Origin: an uncultured Lachnospiraceae bacterium | Lineage (GTDB): Bacteria > Bacillota > Clostridia > Lachnospirales > Lachnospiraceae | Assembly (NCBI GenBank): GCA_947574135.1 | Contig: CANPIM010000029.1 | Location: 1 to 43,197 of the forward strand | Direction: 5' to 3' | DNA: 43,197 nucleotides | Shown: positions 40,182 through 43,197 of the stretch, piece by piece | Layout of the letters: each line of letters begins with the position of its first letter | Position numbering within the stretch: the stretch's first letter is position 1 | The notes under the pieces: model-generated | Databases searched by the model: none | The model's input: only the letters and a program-made list of their open reading frames with translations | What the model was told of the DNA's origin: nothing | Program-made: the position numbers and the translations under genes

Positions 40182-42212
40182 CTATTCGCTTCCCTCTCTT
40201 GTCTGTGTATTGTAAATATCAAAGCAGGTCTTGACCTTGGGGGTCACATAGTGGCTCCCGCCCCGCTCCTTTACGTCCTCGATCATCATCACAACCAGCA
40301 GGGGCTCCTCAATTCCTTCTGTCTGGATTCCCACAAACCAGCCAAGCTCTGTACCCGTCTGATCCTCCTTGGAATCCTTGATCTCCGCTGTCCCTGTTTT
40401 CCCCGCCCAGGTATAATCCGCCCGGGCCTCATGGGCCGTTCCTCCGGGATTCTCTATAACCTGCTGCAAACCGGCCAGCACGGTCTTGGCCGCCTCCGGG
40501 GAAAATACCTGCTCCTTCCAGCACCCCTTCCCGGCCTCCTCTGTCAGATAGGGCCCTATCATATTTCCCTCATTGACCAGGGCTGAGTACATGCATGCCA
40601 GATGAAGGGGATTGACCAGCAGACGCCCCTGTCCATAGCCGCTGTCCGCAAGCTCTGTCTCCGAGGCAATTTTTCCCTCCGGCCCAAAGGAGGAGGCTGT
40701 CATACTTAAGCCAAATTCCATGTCCTCCCCAAAACCAAGTCCCGTCAGTCCCTTTGCAAAGGCCTCCTCTCCCATATCGCAGGCTACCTTTGCAAAATAA
40801 ATATTATCCGAATAGATCAGGGCATTTTCCAGATTTTTGGGGGCATAATCCTCCAGGGTCGTCACATAATAGCCGCCCCAGCTCTTATCCTTCTGCCAGG
40901 AAAGCCCCTCATTTTTCTTATCCTCCTCCGGATCCAGGGTTCCCCGGGTCAAGGCCATGGCCGCTGTCATGGGCTTAAAGGAGGAGCCGGGAACAAAGGA
41001 TGCCCGGAACCGGTTATATAAGGGCTCTGTCTCATCGCTGTTAAGCTCCTCCCAGGCCCGGCTGGTATACCCCATAACAAAATCATTGGGATCAAAGGCC
41101 GGGGCGCTGACCAGAGCCAACACAGCCCCTGTCTCTGGATTTATGGCCACTGCACAGCCCTCGTCCCCCTCCATCTGCTGATATAAATGTTGCTGCAAGG
41201 TGATATCTATGGTCAGCACCACATCCTGTCCATCCTGGGGCGCCTTTTCCGCAAGCGTGGTCTTTACCTCTCCTGCCTCTGTCAGAATCTGGACAGCATA
41301 TCCGTCCCGACTGCGCAGCTGCTCCTCATAAGCCCGCTCCACCCCGGATTTTCCTATGATGCTGTTGGCATGGTATCCCTGACCGGAAAGCTTTTCCAGA
41401 TCCTCCGCCGTTACATTCTGTACATAGCCGGTGAGCATGGCTGCCTTTCGCCCATAGGGATAATAACGCAGATTGGTATCTGTAATCATGACCCCCGGGA
41501 TGGCAAGCACCTGTTCCTTCAGTTCAACGGCCTCCTTGGACACGGTTCGTACAGGCACAAAGGTATCATCCCGCACCCATCCAGCAGACAATGCCTTTTC
41601 TATGCGGGCCACATCCATATCCAAATACTCTGCCAGCTGATTTAGGGCCTCCTGCCGATCCAGGGGAAGCTTTCCCGGTACCAGACCTATGGAGGAAGCG
41701 GTTCCCTCCCGGGCCAGGGCCACATGATTCCTGTCATAGATGTCTCCCCGGCTGGCCGGCGTAGAAACCACCTTCACCCGCTCCCCCTCCTGGAGATCCG
41801 GCAAAATGTCCTGGGTCTCCCAGCTCATCCGGTAGTTCCCTTCCTCGTCCTTCATAAAAACCGCCACCGTATCAAAGGAGAGGGGACCTGCAATAGTTTC
41901 CATGGACAGGGTATATTTTACCCGTCTGGTTTTCGCCTTCTTGTCCTCCTCCTCGGGCTCCGCAATCTGGGCGGTAATGGAGGAAGCTTCCATTCCGCCG
42001 TAGATATTCTTATACCGCTCCTGAAAGCTCTCCAAATCTATGCTATCCTGGGCCTCCACCGTCAGATAGTCGTACATGGATGCATAATCCGCCTGATTCA
42101 GAAGAGAAATGTATTCCTCCAAAAGCTCCTCCGGCTGAGGAGGCTTTTCCCCACAGCCTGTAAGCAGTGCCCCACACAAAAACAGCACTGCCCCCAAAAG
42201 CCTGTTTCTCAT
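40182..42212 (-). CDS. Class B penicillin-binding lipoprotein with MecA-N-type domain
   Basis: This is a 676-residue D,D-transpeptidase. The start at 42212 is supported by GGGAGGTACAGGCAA; the frame runs on upstream without support. The lipobox LLTGC (Cys20) marks a lipoprotein. The NTF2-like MecA-N domain is at about 25-140 and the PBP-dimer domain at about 145-320. The transpeptidase domain holds GSSFKP (catalytic Ser410, Lys413), SDN (468-470) and KTGT (605-608). This is the architecture of low-affinity PBPs such as MecA, PBP5fm and B. subtilis PbpC. The role is cross-linking peptidoglycan; intrinsic beta-lactam tolerance is possible but not shown. Confidence 0.93.
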   Translation of the reverse strand: MRNRLLGAVLFLCGALLTGCGEKPPQPEELLEEYISLLNQADYASMYDYLTVEAQDSIDLESFQERYKNIYGGMEASSITAQIAEPEEEDKKAKTRRVKYTLSMETIAGPLSFDTVAVFMKDEEGNYRMSWETQDILPDLQEGERVKVVSTPASRGDIYDRNHVALAREGTASSIGLVPGKLPLDRQEALNQLAEYLDMDVARIEKALSAGWVRDDTFVPVRTVSKEAVELKEQVLAIPGVMITDTNLRYYPYGRKAAMLTGYVQNVTAEDLEKLSGQGYHANSIIGKSGVERAYEEQLRSRDGYAVQILTEAGEVKTTLAEKAPQDGQDVVLTIDITLQQHLYQQMEGDEGCAVAINPETGAVLALVSAPAFDPNDFVMGYTSRAWEELNSDETEPLYNRFRASFVPGSSFKPMTAAMALTRGTLDPEEDKKNEGLSWQKDKSWGGYYVTTLEDYAPKNLENALIYSDNIYFAKVACDMGEEAFAKGLTGLGFGEDMEFGLSMTASSFGPEGKIASETELADSGYGQGRLLVNPLHLACMYSALVNEGNMIGPYLTEEAGKGCWKEQVFSPEAAKTVLAGLQQVIENPGGTAHEARADYTWAGKTGTAEIKDSKEDQTGTELGWFVGIQTEGIEEPLLVVMMIEDVKERGGSHYVTPKVKTCFDIYNTQTREGSE

Positions 42213-42252
42213 TTGCCTGTACCTCCCTAATTTCCCTGCGCTATCCTGTCTG

Positions 42253-42573
42253 TCAGCGCATAAGCTTCTTGATGGTCTCGCAGAGCTCATCCACCACCTG
42301 CTCATCGCCCTCCCGAATATCCTCCACCACACAGGTCTTGATATGGTTGGACAGAAGCTCTTTATTAAAGCTGTTCAGGGCCGACTGAATGGCAGACACC
42401 TGGGTCAGAATATCCACACAATAGCGCTCTTCCTCCACCATGTTCCGCACTCCCCGCACCTGCCCCTCAATGCGGCTTAAACGGTTCAACAGGTTTTGAT
42501 ATTCCTTGCCATCCCGGTGCTTCGTTTTCTGGCAACGACTGCAGGGCTCCTGCACTCTCCCCTGTTCCTCCAT
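42253..42573 (-). CDS. CsoR/RcnR-family metal-sensing repressor
   Basis: This 106-residue all-helical repressor starts at the ATG at 42573, with GGGAGGGAAATTT upstream. The typical LSRIEGQVRGVRNMVEE helix is followed by YCVDIL (Cys52), and then NHIKTC gives His77 and Cys81. The Cys-His-Cys set is the Cu(I) site of CsoR proteins, so copper sensing is likely, though persulfide sensors share the two cysteines. An additional CSRC pair lies at residues 11-14. No copA, copZ or rhodanese gene is adjacent; instead it sits between the alarmone synthetase and the PBP. Confidence 0.92.
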   Translation of the reverse strand: MEEQGRVQEPCSRCQKTKHRDGKEYQNLLNRLSRIEGQVRGVRNMVEEERYCVDILTQVSAIQSALNSFNKELLSNHIKTCVVEDIREGDEQVVDELCETIKKLMR

Positions 42574-42615
42574 AAATTTCCCTCCCATCTCTTCTATCCT
42601 TCTTTTCCGTTTCCA

Positions 42616-43197
42616 CTAATCTCGGGCCGTGTCAATGCGGTTTCGGATCTCCTGCATCTGATAATCCAGCTCTTCAATGGAATCCGCGCAGATTTTCAAC
42701 TGCTCCACAATCTCCTCCGCATGAGCCACATCCTTCTTGTATTTCAGCTTATGCTCCACGCTGGCCCAGAAATCCATGGCAATGGTCCGAAACTGGACCT
42801 CTACCTTTACATATTTCTTTCCGTCCGGCAGAAATATGGGGATACTCAATATGAGATGCAGGCTGCGATACCCATTGTCCTTTGGATTTCGGATATAGTC
42901 CTTTCTCCGCAGGACCAGAATATCATCCTGCCTGGTAAGAAGCTCTGCCAGTCGATAGATATCATCGGGAAAGGCACAGACCACCCGCAGTCCCGCCACA
43001 TCTGTCAAATGCTCCCGAATGCTGTCCATGGTAACCGGATACCCTTTTCTGTTCAGCTTTTCGTATATGCTCTCCGGAGATTTCAATCTGCTTTTTATGG
43101 CCTCAAAGGGATTTCGCTTATATTCCCGGGAAAATTCCGCATTCAGCACCTTCAGCCTGGTCTCCACCTCCATGATAGCTGACTGATATTCCAGCAT
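42616..43197 (-). CDS. Small alarmone synthetase (GTP pyrophosphokinase), 5' end outside the window
   Basis: This is a RelQ/YjbM-like (p)ppGpp synthetase that transfers pyrophosphate from ATP to GTP/GDP. The RelA/SpoT synthetase domain is visible: DVAGLRVVCAFPDDIY, NPKDNGYRSLHLIL and EVQFRTIAMDFWASVEHKLKYK. The frame is open to the window edge and, compared with the family, about ten N-terminal residues are missing, so the methionine at the edge is probably internal. No HD hydrolase or TGS domain is present. It is followed 42 nt later by the CsoR-type gene. Confidence 0.92.
   Translation of the reverse strand: MLEYQSAIMEVETRLKVLNAEFSREYKRNPFEAIKSRLKSPESIYEKLNRKGYPVTMDSIREHLTDVAGLRVVCAFPDDIYRLAELLTRQDDILVLRRKDYIRNPKDNGYRSLHLILSIPIFLPDGKKYVKVEVQFRTIAMDFWASVEHKLKYKKDVAHAEEIVEQLKICADSIEELDYQMQEIRNRIDTARD

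Noticed and set aside
1..43197. CRISPR arrays, prophage or insertion sequences
   Set aside because: No regularly spaced repeats, transposase, integrase or phage structural genes were found; the only tandem repeats are the 42-bp, 27-bp and 11-bp sets.
1..43197. tRNA or rRNA genes
   Set aside because: No cloverleaf-like block with a conserved T-arm and no rRNA segments were seen; the TGG-ACCGCG-like sequence near 6350 belongs to the T-box.

Overview
The window is a chromosomal segment of an anaerobic, spore-forming Firmicute of class Clostridia, most likely an acetogenic member of the Lachnospiraceae (Blautia-like; this taxonomic call is inference). The support is: A/G-rich Shine-Dalgarno sites and sigma-A promoters; a plsX-acpP-rnc-smc-ftsY block; a GerA/SpoVAF spore protein with a sigma-G-type promoter; and Wood-Ljungdahl genes (acetyl-CoA synthase acsB, methylene-THF reductase metV-metF) with an acetate kinase plus PduL-type phosphotransacylase. 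Nearly all genes lie on the minus strand; only a CotH-like lipoprotein and a HAD phosphatase lie on the plus strand.

Layout: 1-2559 holds a truncated secreted-protein gene and a divergent CotH-family lipoprotein, separated by a perfect 25-bp inverted repeat. 2538-6690 holds leuA-thrC-small membrane protein, transcribed leftward behind a T-box leader that probably senses tRNA-Leu. 6693-12859 is a complete VanG-type glycopeptide-resistance-like cluster: vanR, vanS, a D-Ala:D-Ser ligase, a VanXY-like dipeptidase/carboxypeptidase, and the serine racemase VanT split into separate membrane and racemase genes. 12875-21282 is SGNH hydrolase, threonine ammonia-lyase, ftsY, smc, rnc, acpP, plsX. 21513-22268 is rpmF and a DUF177 gene. 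22384-25307 is ackA, pduL and a beta-propeller lactonase-family gene. 25435-28242 is hemL, hemB, a siroheme-type dehydrogenase and a 16-codon leader ORF. 28323-29735 is spoVAF. 30021-30836 is a HAD phosphatase. 31114-33249 is acsB. 33387-34473 is a GNAT gene and an unknown coiled-coil gene under a yybP-ykoY (Mn2+) riboswitch. 34840-36410 is metF-metV. 36715-43197 is eno, coaX, an AI-2E-family permease, a MecA-N-type penicillin-binding lipoprotein, a CsoR-family regulator and a 5'-truncated small alarmone synthetase.

Functionally, metV/metF and acsB carry part of the methyl branch and the final condensation of the Wood-Ljungdahl pathway, and pduL/ackA turn acetyl-CoA into acetate and ATP. The van-like genes would make L-Ser to D-Ser, D-Ala-D-Ser and remove D-Ala-D-Ala, giving peptidoglycan precursors ending in D-Ser. 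The most interesting points are the split-VanT VanG cluster with its putative VanR box, the Mn2+ riboswitch on an uncharacterised non-transporter gene, the leader ORF coupled to the tetrapyrrole genes, and the symmetric hairpin/promoter element between the first two genes. All functional calls come from reading motifs by eye; no database search was run.
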